Shown: positions 18,601 to 26,954, numbered from the stretch's first letter. The stretch: 64,000 nucleotides of DNA from Tritrichomonas musculus (GCA_039105265.1 JAPFFF010000009.1:1798001-1862000); one strand, 5' to 3'. The notes: a model not told the origin generated them from the sequence alone. Program-made: numbers and translations.

Positions 18601-20937
18601 ATAATTATTCAACAACAATTTTATGAAGTAGAGCCAGACCCAAGAAAATGCACTACCATATCGACAGATTATAATATTTATTCATCAAAGATTATATGGG
18701 CTGATAATATCATGACTATGCGTCGAGATTTAAATGTTGTTGGTGGAATCACAGATATATTAGCCTATGATTATGCTTTATTGAAACAGACAGTTGATAA
18801 TCTAGTTGAACAAATGAGAATTCAAGCCATGTATAATGAATATACTGATAGTATTAAACAAGGTGTAGCAGTTGCGAATAGTATATTAAATATTTTAGCA
18901 TCAACAGTTTGTATTGCAAGTGCCCTTTCAACATTAAATATGTCCAATAACTCTGTAACTATTAATACATATCAAACAAGACCTTTCCCAGCAGGTCCAG
19001 GAGGAAATGGTGGAGGAGGAGGTGGTGGTGGTGGTGGTTATCCAGGTGATGGAGGTAGTGGCTTTCAAGGTAAGTTTTTGGTGAATGTTGATTTGAAGGC
19101 TGATAAGATGACTATGGAAAGATTTTTACCAATAACAACAACTGTTCAAAATCCTGTTGCTGGAGCTATTTCATCATTCTCAGCTACACAGGTTGTCCTT
19201 TCGACAACACATGCACTGACTCAGTTAGGAAATGCTATTGCTACACTTGGTTCGAATGTCTTACACTTCTTTAGGAATAGACCAGATACAAATGGAACTG
19301 AAACATTAAATATTAATTCATCCTCGATTACAATAACTGATAATGATACTGATAATGCAACAAATACTATCACAACCACTGAGCAATCATTAGAGAGAAC
19401 TCATAGAGAAGTTCAGCCACAAGTTGTTACAGATGAAACAGATGAGATTCGAACAGATATAACTGTACCACAGACTACAATGACAAATACAGCTTCAACT
19501 ACGATTGCACTTAGGAATCAAGTTCCTGTTATCGATATATCTGGAATCCAGTATACCTTAGAAGATATTGCAGATATGACAAGAGCAGAACGAAATGCAT
19601 TAGTTGCTAGTCATCCTGATATCTTACGTATCCAATATCATGGAAGAGAGTGGTTTAATGTGTATGATTTGTTTTATAATGACCAACTCATTATCCATAA
19701 TAATGTATTTCAACGAAGGACTCTAATAAGACCAGCTGATATTGAGATGACAGATAGAATACATAGAGCTACTGATAATAATTGGTCAATAGAATGGGAA
19801 GGAACAACATACACAGCGAGAGATATTGAACAATTATCTATGCAAGACAGATTAAATTTACCATTTGTACAAAATGGAGATATTGGATTAGAACCTTACT
19901 TGAATGACCAAACAATGGAAGCATGGATAAATATTATTGATCATAGAGGAGAGACTATTGATCCAATTGTTGCTACTATTGATTATTCAGCACCAACTAC
20001 AGCAAATATTAGTGGAGGTCAAGTACGATTTGTTGGAATAAATTCACAGATAGAAGTCAATGCAAATGGAGTTAGATATCAGCATTATGACCTTGTTGCC
20101 ACAACAGATACTTGGACAGTACCAGGAACAACACCAGCAATAACAGCAAGAATGATAGAACAAATGAGTGATGAACAAAGAGGAGAACTAATGGATAATA
20201 TTTATTCTCATGGTAATCTTTTAGCTTTTAATGACACATTAGATGAAACAACTGGTGAAGAAATAACACAAGTACTATATAATGGAAATGTAGTTGCTAC
20301 AATAGATAGAAGAAGACTACATGTAATTAATATTGTGAATGGAGTGATAGAAATGTACCAACAAGATGGTGTTATAAGTGCAACTACCCAGGTTATTATG
20401 GGAGCAGTAGGTTATGTTGCTAGAAGGTTCTTACATGGTCAATGGCAGTTTGTTAGACATCATCCTGGTGATGCAGCAGCTATAGCAGGAGTAGCAGCAG
20501 AAGCATATGTAGCAAATAGAATAGGATTATTTAATATTCCAAGTTGGTTCCGTCGTAATGATAACCCAGAGACATTAGCAGAGGAAGATGTATTAGAAAA
20601 GATTCTTGCATGGGCATATCATGAAGAAACAGATGATGAACCTGAACTTGAAATAACAATGAAGGATGCTGATAAGATGATGGTTTCATTTGATACATGT
20701 ATTAATATTGCAAAGACATATCGCGATACTTTAAAGGGTACAATAGCATTCATGTGCGAGAAAATCAAAGAGCTTGAAAATAAGTCAAGTACAAAACATC
20801 CATTAGAAGATATAGATATGACTGCTTATATTACTAAAGTAGAAGTGAAGGAAATGATAGACCAGAAGGATGCATATATTGATACTCTTGAGGCAAGACT
20901 TGCAGCACTTGAAGCTAAATGCGCTAACATCGAATGA
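15670..20937 (+). CDS. Giant fibre/spike-like Polinton protein, 1755 aa
   Basis: Not a named family. I chose ATG 15670 because the upstream stretch overlaps the divergent gene. Residues ~346-375 are a Pro-Thr repeat. Several hydrophobic or amphipathic segments follow (~410-585), and then a clear membrane-type segment at ~593-630 (YVILVYAIAGGLGVG). A module at ~718-1050 is shared with the next gene (QLYLYRP, GKNWTG, then IIQQQFYEVEPDP and TDYNI.SSKII.ADN). A Gly-rich linker lies near 1110-1135. Three helical repeats begin near 1295, 1381 and 1491. The C-terminus is a coiled coil with LEARLAALEA. The layout suggests a trimeric surface fibre or attachment protein. That role is inference. The late-type upstream sequence is cctaaaATG. 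Confidence 0.7.
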   Translation: MSIKVYSLLSGETEKLKDKDIEISVNDENNIDIIRGGDPKDYPKFSCLYNKEEIDIKLVSDYLDKNGLESFGALNIMGGKGIYTWNTDGTLTTKIQYCASLNKLYERLRDSAKNLEVFLTKMREDVDSGIAPGATLKYFTGEISDKDIIEEEYDVSTYKKLIEALTANQKGMLDVMNLMIQNIDEVNNAIVPSIDWNTLKDLKIIVEHVDETTKAITYGTDTIKPKNMETIIKELSTSNDNISKWIKNNTVDFTEIEPIKYVDLKVNETTNETIFDVNETKINNMKDFAEKTNTTAANITKWIDALNDQTISYETLLNLTGGNTSMCLINKTTGEPEIHEVKIEIDETPPPTPTPEPTPDPTPTPTPTPTEPPKELVNKEDMVYVIPPIDELKKLEEYTIPKIIEPEVLKLTVSKFWLYSKETIGWIKDLLYNIISTTLSLAKQPIKLTYKTIAFATKEFMKIIYNLFYFIWYGIDSIVDIAYEAVKDNEKVGVIFYIGGEDADADFKDVDLHQVIDEIKELTPRLNNKIDELKNEGIRMIKIAYSSFTLFWSNLWHFIVDFIMNYPNLVNNIIQIGGNWIDAQFWQYIGGYSDLILYVYVILVYAIAGGLGVGAFCLCVILIAALFEPIGRGAQWILNKITRHPPAPHARTLEVDDNDVVNTDDENSFDIVDPDGNKIVIEIDDDILEVFRNQYNSLVSKYQTIYDVVPSTPSTDSKYFTLKESDQLYLYRPSKTYEESNYYCMRWDIDKDYDIPLNLVFRFKDYLFGHNWELTWDGKNWTGNNCQNMCTEKISYMNTNNGAPALTIKHNERIGRWIKGTIKEDLTDDDNYAHILKDYLTNWRVVKKDGTILSEGITATFDSSGSGTFTQDGYKYEQARMYVDAPSGLNADDGLYVYADLNINGNITELKWDCHPTHCINSGVMHTYGSNPCLESFNYHREKRHSIKIIEGFNHKNIRIYIEKELFDFDVKVNPFDIIIQQQFYEVEPDPRKCTTISTDYNIYSSKIIWADNIMTMRRDLNVVGGITDILAYDYALLKQTVDNLVEQMRIQAMYNEYTDSIKQGVAVANSILNILASTVCIASALSTLNMSNNSVTINTYQTRPFPAGPGGNGGGGGGGGGGYPGDGGSGFQGKFLVNVDLKADKMTMERFLPITTTVQNPVAGAISSFSATQVVLSTTHALTQLGNAIATLGSNVLHFFRNRPDTNGTETLNINSSSITITDNDTDNATNTITTTEQSLERTHREVQPQVVTDETDEIRTDITVPQTTMTNTASTTIALRNQVPVIDISGIQYTLEDIADMTRAERNALVASHPDILRIQYHGREWFNVYDLFYNDQLIIHNNVFQRRTLIRPADIEMTDRIHRATDNNWSIEWEGTTYTARDIEQLSMQDRLNLPFVQNGDIGLEPYLNDQTMEAWINIIDHRGETIDPIVATIDYSAPTTANISGGQVRFVGINSQIEVNANGVRYQHYDLVATTDTWTVPGTTPAITARMIEQMSDEQRGELMDNIYSHGNLLAFNDTLDETTGEEITQVLYNGNVVATIDRRRLHVINIVNGVIEMYQQDGVISATTQVIMGAVGYVARRFLHGQWQFVRHHPGDAAAIAGVAAEAYVANRIGLFNIPSWFRRNDNPETLAEEDVLEKILAWAYHEETDDEPELEITMKDADKMMVSFDTCINIAKTYRDTLKGTIAFMCEKIKELENKSSTKHPLEDIDMTAYITKVEVKEMIDQKDAYIDTLEARLAALEAKCANIE

Positions 20938-20956
20938 GAAGTTTTATTTAACTAAA

Positions 20957-23635
20957 ATGAGTGATACTACTACAAGATTTAAAGGAGATATACAGTTTAA
21001 GATAGGGGATGCTACTCGAAAAGGTAGCCAGTTATTAACCTTGGGTGACTTAGATAACTATGTACAGACAGGTCATTTATTTAATGAGGTCGAAGGTTTA
21101 CCAGAAGTTGATATTAAAAATAAAAATATACAGTATGTATCATTTGAGTCTTCAACAACAACTTACAATATCCTTAAGTTTGTTAATTTGCCTGAAGACT
21201 TCATTAATAAGCTCAATGATATAAAAACCCAGACTAATATATTTAAGATAGTATTGAGGAAGAATATAGTATATGATACAAGTGGTAATTTAGTCAAGGA
21301 GTTCTACATATATGTTAAGGATGGTCAAGTATATTCTCCTTTGATAACTAAAAGTAGTAATGGATGTAGTATAAATAATAGTACCATTATGGGATATATG
21401 AATATAGCTTTTGATAGTAAACTAGACTTCAACCCATATACCTTGTGGCTGAATGGGGAGTTGAGCATAATGAATGAATATATAACTGATTCTTTACAGA
21501 CAGAGAAGGCAATAAAGTGTTCTATAATAAAAGCTGATAATGCATTAAGTTTACGTAAAAGCGATGTACTATACTTATATAAGCCTACATCAACTAGTCA
21601 GGTTGTGATAGATAACAAGAAATATTGGTTACTTCAATGGAACATAGATACAGGATATACTATACCTAATGACTTAGAGTTTAGGTTTAATGAGTATTGT
21701 TTTGGTAATAAGTGGTTTTTATCATGGGATGGTACAAAATGGGTAGGTGATAACATACAAGGTCATATCAATGGTAGATTAGTTAATGGATTAAATAAGG
21801 AGAATGAGTATGGTGAAGATGGTACCTACATACAAGTCAAGAGGAGTGAGAGGAACATGAAACTGATTAATAAGCCTAATGACTACTCTCCTGATAACAT
21901 ACTACATTACATGATTCATGGAGGTAAGTGTAAAATAGACTGTTTTGTAAAATTAAAGACAGGGGAGATAGAACCTTTTTCGAAATATGGTCTAGGATAT
22001 CAAACAAGTCAAGGAGGTACAAAAGATGGATATGATATTGAAGCAATAAGGTGCTATAAGATGAATAATGCGACTAATAAATTAGAAACTAGTGCTATTG
22101 ATGAACTCTACCTTGATATTACCCTTGAAGGTTCTAAAAATGCAAATAGGTTCTCAGTTCGACCTACTGGAAAAGAAGGTAATGGAGGAGACAAGGTATG
22201 GTTGTTCTTACATGGTGTACTTGATTCATGTGAAAAGCTTGAATATACATATGCAGCTTCGACTACTAATGACTCAAGGGATATTAAGATATATTTAGCT
22301 GATGAATATGTTGACCCAATAGATGAGGTTCATTGGGATTCAACTACTAACCCATTCGAGTATATCATTAAGCAGCAATTTTATGAAGTATCCCCAAATC
22401 CTAATGGGGCAACAACCTTATATACTGATTATAATATTACCTCCTCTAAGATAATTACTGCTGATAATATTACTACTATGAGGAGTGATTTAAACTTAGT
22501 TACCAACAATGTAGATGTTATTAGCTATGATGTTAACGAAATGAACACTGTTATGGAAAGCTTAAAAGGTAGAGTATCAAGGACTGAACAAGTTACTCAA
22601 CATCTGGAGGATGATGTAGATAATTTACGTATAGTCTCATGGACTGCATTAGCTTTTGGGGTTGCAGGTACTGCAGGGTCAATAGGTTCTATTGGTATGC
22701 AGCTATTTCCAGATGGTATAAGCTTTCCTACCATAAAAGGTGGAGGATTCCTTAAAAGGTTATTCTCTCATAAGTCAACCAAAGGTATGAGTGATTTGGT
22801 TAGAAATAGCATTAACTTCATGTCAGGTACTACAGCAAGAAGCATAACCAAAGATATAACACCTATCATTACCTGGTGTGAGGAAGAGTATAAGCAACTT
22901 GATGAACTACCTTTTACTGATGAGAATGACAACCCTGATACTGGAACCTTGACATTAAGTGGTGCTATGGATATCAGCAATATGTTTAGGGACTCACTCA
23001 AGCCTTGTTTCAAGTTGTTAGCTGAGAAGGTCAATGAGCTAGAGGCTGAGTTTGATAATTACCCTACTGTGGATGAAGCTAATGAAGGTCTAGATGTACT
23101 TATACGTAGGATAGAGACATTAGAGGGTGAAAATACAACCTTGAAGGCTACAATCGAAGCAATGGAAACTAGATTAGCTGCTCTTGAAGGCAATACAGAT
23201 AACTACTTAACTAAGGCTAATGTCATTAATGAATACAATTATAGTAAAATCGAAACTGATATTTATGGATGGAATGACCATCAAATCGACCCTGAAGTAT
23301 TTAATAAAATTTTGAGGCTTGGATGTACAATTCGTGCTTTCCGTGAATCAAACACAAATGAAAGATGGGATGGACGTTATCTTCCAGCAAAGAAGGATTA
23401 TGAAATAATCGAGAAAAAGACATGGGTGTTTGTTCATGAAGATATCACAAGCAACCTGAGCATTCGCATATACTACCATGGTTACTCCGAACTAAATGAT
23501 AAAATGATTTGTCAAATACATGGTTTGCCAGGTTTAAATAGTATAATCATTGAGAGTTTGGCCATTGAAGAAGGCAGTAAATTTAATTCATATAATGTGT
23601 ACTGTAAAGAAATAGTCGATGCTAAACTATCATGA
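20957..23635 (+). CDS. Fibre-like Polinton protein, 892 aa, paralogue of the upstream giant
   Basis: Not a named family. ATG 20957 lies 19 nt after the preceding stop and has the late-type context actaaaATG. Earlier frame-open positions overlap the upstream gene. Residues ~195-540 repeat the module of the 1755-aa protein (VLYLYKP, GTKWVG, IIKQQFYEVSPNP, TDYNITSSKIITADN). A heptad stretch (~540-580), a small hydrophobic Gly-rich segment (~585-600) and a second shared helical region (MFRDSLKPCFKLLAEKVNELE) follow. A leucine-rich coiled coil with METRLAALEG comes next, and the C-terminal ~140 residues form a mixed domain that could be a receptor-binding head. This is the last gene before the element's right end. 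The attachment role is inferred from architecture only. Confidence 0.68.
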   Translation: MSDTTTRFKGDIQFKIGDATRKGSQLLTLGDLDNYVQTGHLFNEVEGLPEVDIKNKNIQYVSFESSTTTYNILKFVNLPEDFINKLNDIKTQTNIFKIVLRKNIVYDTSGNLVKEFYIYVKDGQVYSPLITKSSNGCSINNSTIMGYMNIAFDSKLDFNPYTLWLNGELSIMNEYITDSLQTEKAIKCSIIKADNALSLRKSDVLYLYKPTSTSQVVIDNKKYWLLQWNIDTGYTIPNDLEFRFNEYCFGNKWFLSWDGTKWVGDNIQGHINGRLVNGLNKENEYGEDGTYIQVKRSERNMKLINKPNDYSPDNILHYMIHGGKCKIDCFVKLKTGEIEPFSKYGLGYQTSQGGTKDGYDIEAIRCYKMNNATNKLETSAIDELYLDITLEGSKNANRFSVRPTGKEGNGGDKVWLFLHGVLDSCEKLEYTYAASTTNDSRDIKIYLADEYVDPIDEVHWDSTTNPFEYIIKQQFYEVSPNPNGATTLYTDYNITSSKIITADNITTMRSDLNLVTNNVDVISYDVNEMNTVMESLKGRVSRTEQVTQHLEDDVDNLRIVSWTALAFGVAGTAGSIGSIGMQLFPDGISFPTIKGGGFLKRLFSHKSTKGMSDLVRNSINFMSGTTARSITKDITPIITWCEEEYKQLDELPFTDENDNPDTGTLTLSGAMDISNMFRDSLKPCFKLLAEKVNELEAEFDNYPTVDEANEGLDVLIRRIETLEGENTTLKATIEAMETRLAALEGNTDNYLTKANVINEYNYSKIETDIYGWNDHQIDPEVFNKILRLGCTIRAFRESNTNERWDGRYLPAKKDYEIIEKKTWVFVHEDITSNLSIRIYYHGYSELNDKMICQIHGLPGLNSIIIESLAIEEGSKFNSYNVYCKEIVDAKLS

Positions 23636-23885
23636 GTAGGTGTCATACACGAGATTCTCGGGGCAGGTACCTGTGCCGTTTCATAGATGGGCGGTTGTGG
23701 GGTGGGGTACCTGTGCCGTTTCATTGATGGTAGGCGTTGAGGTGGGTGGGTGGGATAACATGAAAAGAAGAAGAAGTTTTTTTTTTTTTATTTTTCTTTT
23801 TTATTTTTTTTTTTTTATTTTTTTTAACTAGTTCGTGTTGACGCGTGGGCAGCCTGTGCCCCGCGGAAACCGACTAGTATATACT
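23636..23885. repeat. Right terminal region of the Polinton (presumed terminal inverted repeat)
   Basis: This non-coding segment differs sharply from its surroundings. Two 25-bp direct copies of a ggtacctgtgccgtttcat-type sequence (23666-23690 and 23706-23730, one mismatch) are followed by G-runs (ggtgggtgggtggg at 23741-23754). A purine stretch and about 60 bp of nearly pure T follow. A GC-rich block (gacgcgtgggcagcctgtgc) leads to the terminal palindrome tagtatatacta. Polinton ends commonly start AG and finish CT, which agrees with an end near 23885. The matching left repeat is outside the window, so the inverted-repeat status is inference. Confidence 0.6.
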
Positions 23886-23886
23886 A

Positions 23887-24203
23887 CTTTTAATACCAAT
23901 TGAATTACAATGTCGATCATTATAATCAAATTTTTAAACCATCTTGTTCTTATCTTGCTAATCCTTCAAATTGCTTAGAATCGCAGATTTCAGAGACACA
24001 AATTAGTTATTACAAAACTGCACCACTCAAGCATATACGTTGTTTTGAAATGCAAAATGATGATTATATTCATATAATTATAAAAGTCAAATTTTAATCA
24101 TACGTGTAGAATTCATCAAAAAGATCAATTGGTTCATTAAGTTTTGATGGCACCGTACTTAACAAAGAGAATGAATCAAAATTTTAATATATATTATTCT
24201 GTA
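23887..24203. other. Flank of the Polinton; short open frame that may be a gene remnant
   Basis: A 65-codon plus-strand frame at 23900-24097 opens near the element boundary. It has a more balanced composition than the usual AT-rich chance frames here (NVDHYNQIFKPSCSYLANPS ... LKHIRCFEMQNDDYIHIIIKVKF). It could be the 3' remnant of a gene that the Polinton landed in, but it has no ATG and no recognised family. The remaining ~100 bp show nothing. Confidence 0.25.
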
Positions 24204-25077
24204 TTAAATGTAGTTTCCTTCTGAATGAATGATCATATCACATCTTTCGATCCAACTTGAGAAAACTTTTCCAATGGTTTCTTGAGGAATATTATACAAA
24301 ATTTCAATAATTGCATCAATTAATTTTGAAGGATCATCAAATGATTGGCCTGAAAGCTTTTCTTTAATGTACTCAAAAAGGAAATAATCTTATGACGCAA
24401 ATTCGGGGCTATATGGTGTGTGTGGTATCCGTATATTGCGATTTTGTTGAAACCATTGATCTAAATGGAGTTTAAACCTTTTCCTTCCAGTTGCCTTGTG
24501 AAAGCTATGCAAAGTTAGAATCATAACATCTGATATGAAATAATCACTATTAGAAGATTGATCTAGCGGTAATGTTTTGTGAACATAAATGTAATCATAA
24601 CTTTTTGAGTATGGATAGGTTTTGAGACCTTTTTTGGTACATCATCAATTGAAATGGACATTTTTCATTTTGGTTCACATGAGAGATAAAACCAAGATTG
24701 ATCTCCAGTTATCGAATTTTTGAAATCATTTTCTGATTCTTCTATAAGAACTGCTTTTAATTCTTCGGCTCCTTTCACTCTTTTACTTTTGAGGTCATCT
24801 GTATAAAAATATGTACCCTAATACTTCTGTCAAATGGTTGAAAACCTTTCCAACAGAACAATTACTTGAATCACTTAGTGTTGACAATGATGCAAAAGGA
24901 TAATCATTTAGTGTTGCAAATATTTTTGCATTGATGTGATCAAGATGCAACATATCGGGAACAATAGTTGGGCGGATTTTGCACGTATACTTTAACAAGC
25001 TTTATCGGGATTTTTTGTGGAGCTTTTCCTTTTAATTAATAAAAACGAATAACACTTCTTTTCTCTATTTCAGACAT
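24204..25077 (-). pseudogene. Decayed mariner-type (Tc1/mariner superfamily) transposase
   Basis: Reading the minus strand from an ATG at 25077 gives a helix-turn-helix part (YPFASLSTLSDSSNCSVGKV ... HLTEVLGYI). Next comes SITGDQSWFYLSCEPK with the first catalytic Asp, then KPIHTQKVMITF. The C-terminal LDQWFQQN and IPHTPYSPEF precede DYFLFEYIKEKL with the third acidic residue, ending near 24204. These are hallmark mariner segments. The gene is dead. In-frame stops interrupt it at several points (after RFY, EPK, HYR and inside PEFAS-DYF), at least one frame change is needed, and the region around the second catalytic Asp is lost. No terminal inverted repeats were recognised. This is a plain DNA transposon relic and is old. 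Confidence 0.85.
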
Positions 25078-25333
25078 TATATTTTGCGTTTAAAAAATTT
25101 TTTTAAATGTATTTTTAATTACATTTTAATGAGCATAAGGTGTTTTAATTTAATTTAGCTACTATTAAGAAGGCGAATAATCAATATAAATATATATGCA
25201 AAATATAAATGTTTTATTATGATTGTATGTTGGTTGCCCTAAAAACTTTTTGAAATACCTATATATTCTTTATTTACATTCATACACCATATAAAGAATT
25301 TTAAGATTAATAATACCACTTCCAAGTGACCAA

Positions 25334-26216
25334 ATGCTGCGAAAAAAATATAACAGCCACCAACTCACAACAACAAAAGAAAATTTTCTCAAATTCAAAT
25401 TATTTTGGATGAATTTAGAGGAGAACTATCATCTAGTGAACCAATATATGCAACTTTGGCATATGATTCAGCAACAGTAGATGCTGAAAATTCAAAAGAT
25501 AGTAATCTATTTGTATTCAATATGCAACTTTTAAATGGAAATGTTCAGTCGCAGATAGTCCAAATATCGCAAAATTCAACAGGATGTACCGATGATTCAC
25601 TTAAAAGCATAGTTTATTCAATCATTGAAGAAGGAAGTGAACACAACATACACTTTTTATTTGTTTCAACTGATGGTGAAACAGGAACAAATAAAACACA
25701 TACTGATTTCTTCAATTTCCTTGAAAGTTTTAATACGATTGACTCTGATAAATTAGCCGATGAATTAAGAAATTATTCATCCTTCATTCCGGTATCAGAT
25801 TGATACCATATTTTAAAAGATATTAGAGGAAGATATAGACGAAATAAGATTTCAATGTTTCCTGGAGCTCTCATATTCAATGCTAAACAATTAAATGAGA
25901 TTTTCAAATTGGATAAATTAGTTATTGAAGCAAAAGGCCAATCTGCTGTGATAAATGATCTTGCTATTTATTTTTTTAATTCTGAGAATCTCCGAAAACT
26001 TGCTCAAAATGATGAATTCTGTTCTTTGGCATATACACTTGTTACCATTACAATTCAGTCTCTTAATTTATCCCCCATTCGAGATATGAATTAATCAAAA
26101 CTTCTCTTGACATGATTTTATTAGACCTATCCACAAATCAAAAATCGTTTGTTGAACGTTTATTGAAAATTTGCGGACAACAAACTTTTTGTGAATATCT
26201 TAAAATTCTCAAATAA
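25334..26216 (+). pseudogene. Decayed transposase-like gene (RNase H-fold-like)
   Basis: A coding-like stretch starts at the ATG at 25334 (MLRKKYNSHQLTTTKENFLK) and shifts frame before 25400. It continues with ILDEFRGELSSSEPIYATLAYDS. An in-frame TGA lies at 25801, and a further frame change near 26088 leads to SFVERLLKICGQQTFCEYLK and a stop at 26214. The LAYDSATVD and FLFVSTDGETGTNKTH segments, about 70 residues apart, resemble the first and second acidic motifs of RNase H-fold transposases such as P-element/hAT relatives. That assignment is tentative. The last 73 bp of its coding tail recur inverted at 26882-26954. I take it as an old inactivated mobile gene. Confidence 0.5.
26123..26195 (+). 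repeat. Left arm of a 73-bp inverted repeat (partner 26882-26954)
   Basis: This arm lies in the 3' end of the decayed transposase-like gene and matches the reverse complement of 26882-26954 at 69 of 73 positions without gaps. All four differences are transitions. The two arms are separated by 686 bp of AT-rich DNA. Confidence 0.9.
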
Positions 26217-26761
26217 AAAAATATTTGTAAAAAAGCTAATGTTTGCATCTATAAAACTTTTTCGAGGACAATATTTTTTAAAAAATAATATTAACTTCAA
26301 ATTCTATGAGCAAACAATTAAAAATAGATGCAAATAGCTTATTATCAAATATAAGTATTAATAAGAACAAATTCGACTATATCAATAATATACTTTATAA
26401 TTCAATGTTTGATAAGAATTTTCTATTTTTTTATGTTTTTATAGATGAATTATGTAAAAATAATTATGATCATTTCGAATTTAGAAACTAAAATTTTATT
26501 TAACCAATATTTTCATCAACCATTTTAAATAATACAATCTAAATCATATGAATTTTGCATATACAACTGATTTAAATTGTAAAAATCAAATTTTTTTCAT
26601 TATTATCCTTTTTCAAAATATTTACTCTGTTCTTTTATGTACATTCAATTATAAATTTTGATCTTTATTTAAAAACAGCCAAATCATTAATTAATTTTTT
26701 TCTTTAAAAAATATATATTTTTTAAGATATTGGAACAAAAAAAATTAAAACATAAAGCAAA

Positions 26762-26791
26762 TAAACGTTTTGTTTTTGAACAAAACGTTTA
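26762..26791. repeat. Perfect 13-bp hairpin
   Basis: The segments taaacgttttgtt (26762-26774) and aacaaaacgttta (26779-26791) are exact reverse complements separated by a 4-nt loop. It lies between the arms of the 73-bp inverted repeat, in DNA with no coding sequence. It could be a transposon end, a terminator-like RNA hairpin or chance in AT-rich DNA. The two internal cg steps make chance less likely. Confidence 0.7.
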
Positions 26792-26881
26792 CCAAAAAAC
26801 TTAAAAAATTACGGACAATACCGCTTATTTGCAAAGAATGGGATATTTAGAAATAATTAAATATTTGAGTACATAAAAAAG

Positions 26882-26954
26882 TTCACAAAAAGTTTATTAT
26901 CCGCAAATTTTTAGTAAACGTTCAACAAACGATTTTTGATTTGTGGATAGGTCT
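26882..26954 (-). repeat. Right arm of the 73-bp inverted repeat
   Basis: This arm is the inverted copy of 26123-26195. It suggests either a second, oppositely oriented fragment of the same transposase-like gene or the inverted end of a fold-back element. Outside the arms the similarity fades, and on the right side I cannot follow it past about 26958. Confidence 0.9.

Larger units (their letters stand above)
1..23885. mobile_element. Polinton/Maverick element, right-hand ~23.9 kb (left end outside window)
   Basis: The stretch holds the diagnostic Polinton set: protein-primed family B DNA polymerase, retroviral-type integrase, A32-like packaging ATPase, adenain/Ulp1-like cysteine protease and double jelly-roll major capsid protein. 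Around them are about a dozen small genes and two giant fibre-like genes. Coding density is very high, with gaps of 6-60 nt in the structural block, and the DNA is less AT-rich than the flanks. The right end is a G-rich, then T-rich, then short GC-rich terminal segment finishing in the palindrome tagtatatacta at 23875-23886. Polintons are known to carry terminal inverted repeats and 6-bp target duplications, but neither can be tested here because the left end is missing. All visible frames look whole and no breaks were noticed, so the copy is probably young. Confidence 0.93.

Noticed and set aside
26306-26491. 61-codon frame in the transposon graveyard
   Set aside because: Composition and length are within chance expectation for AT-rich DNA. 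No start signal or family was seen.
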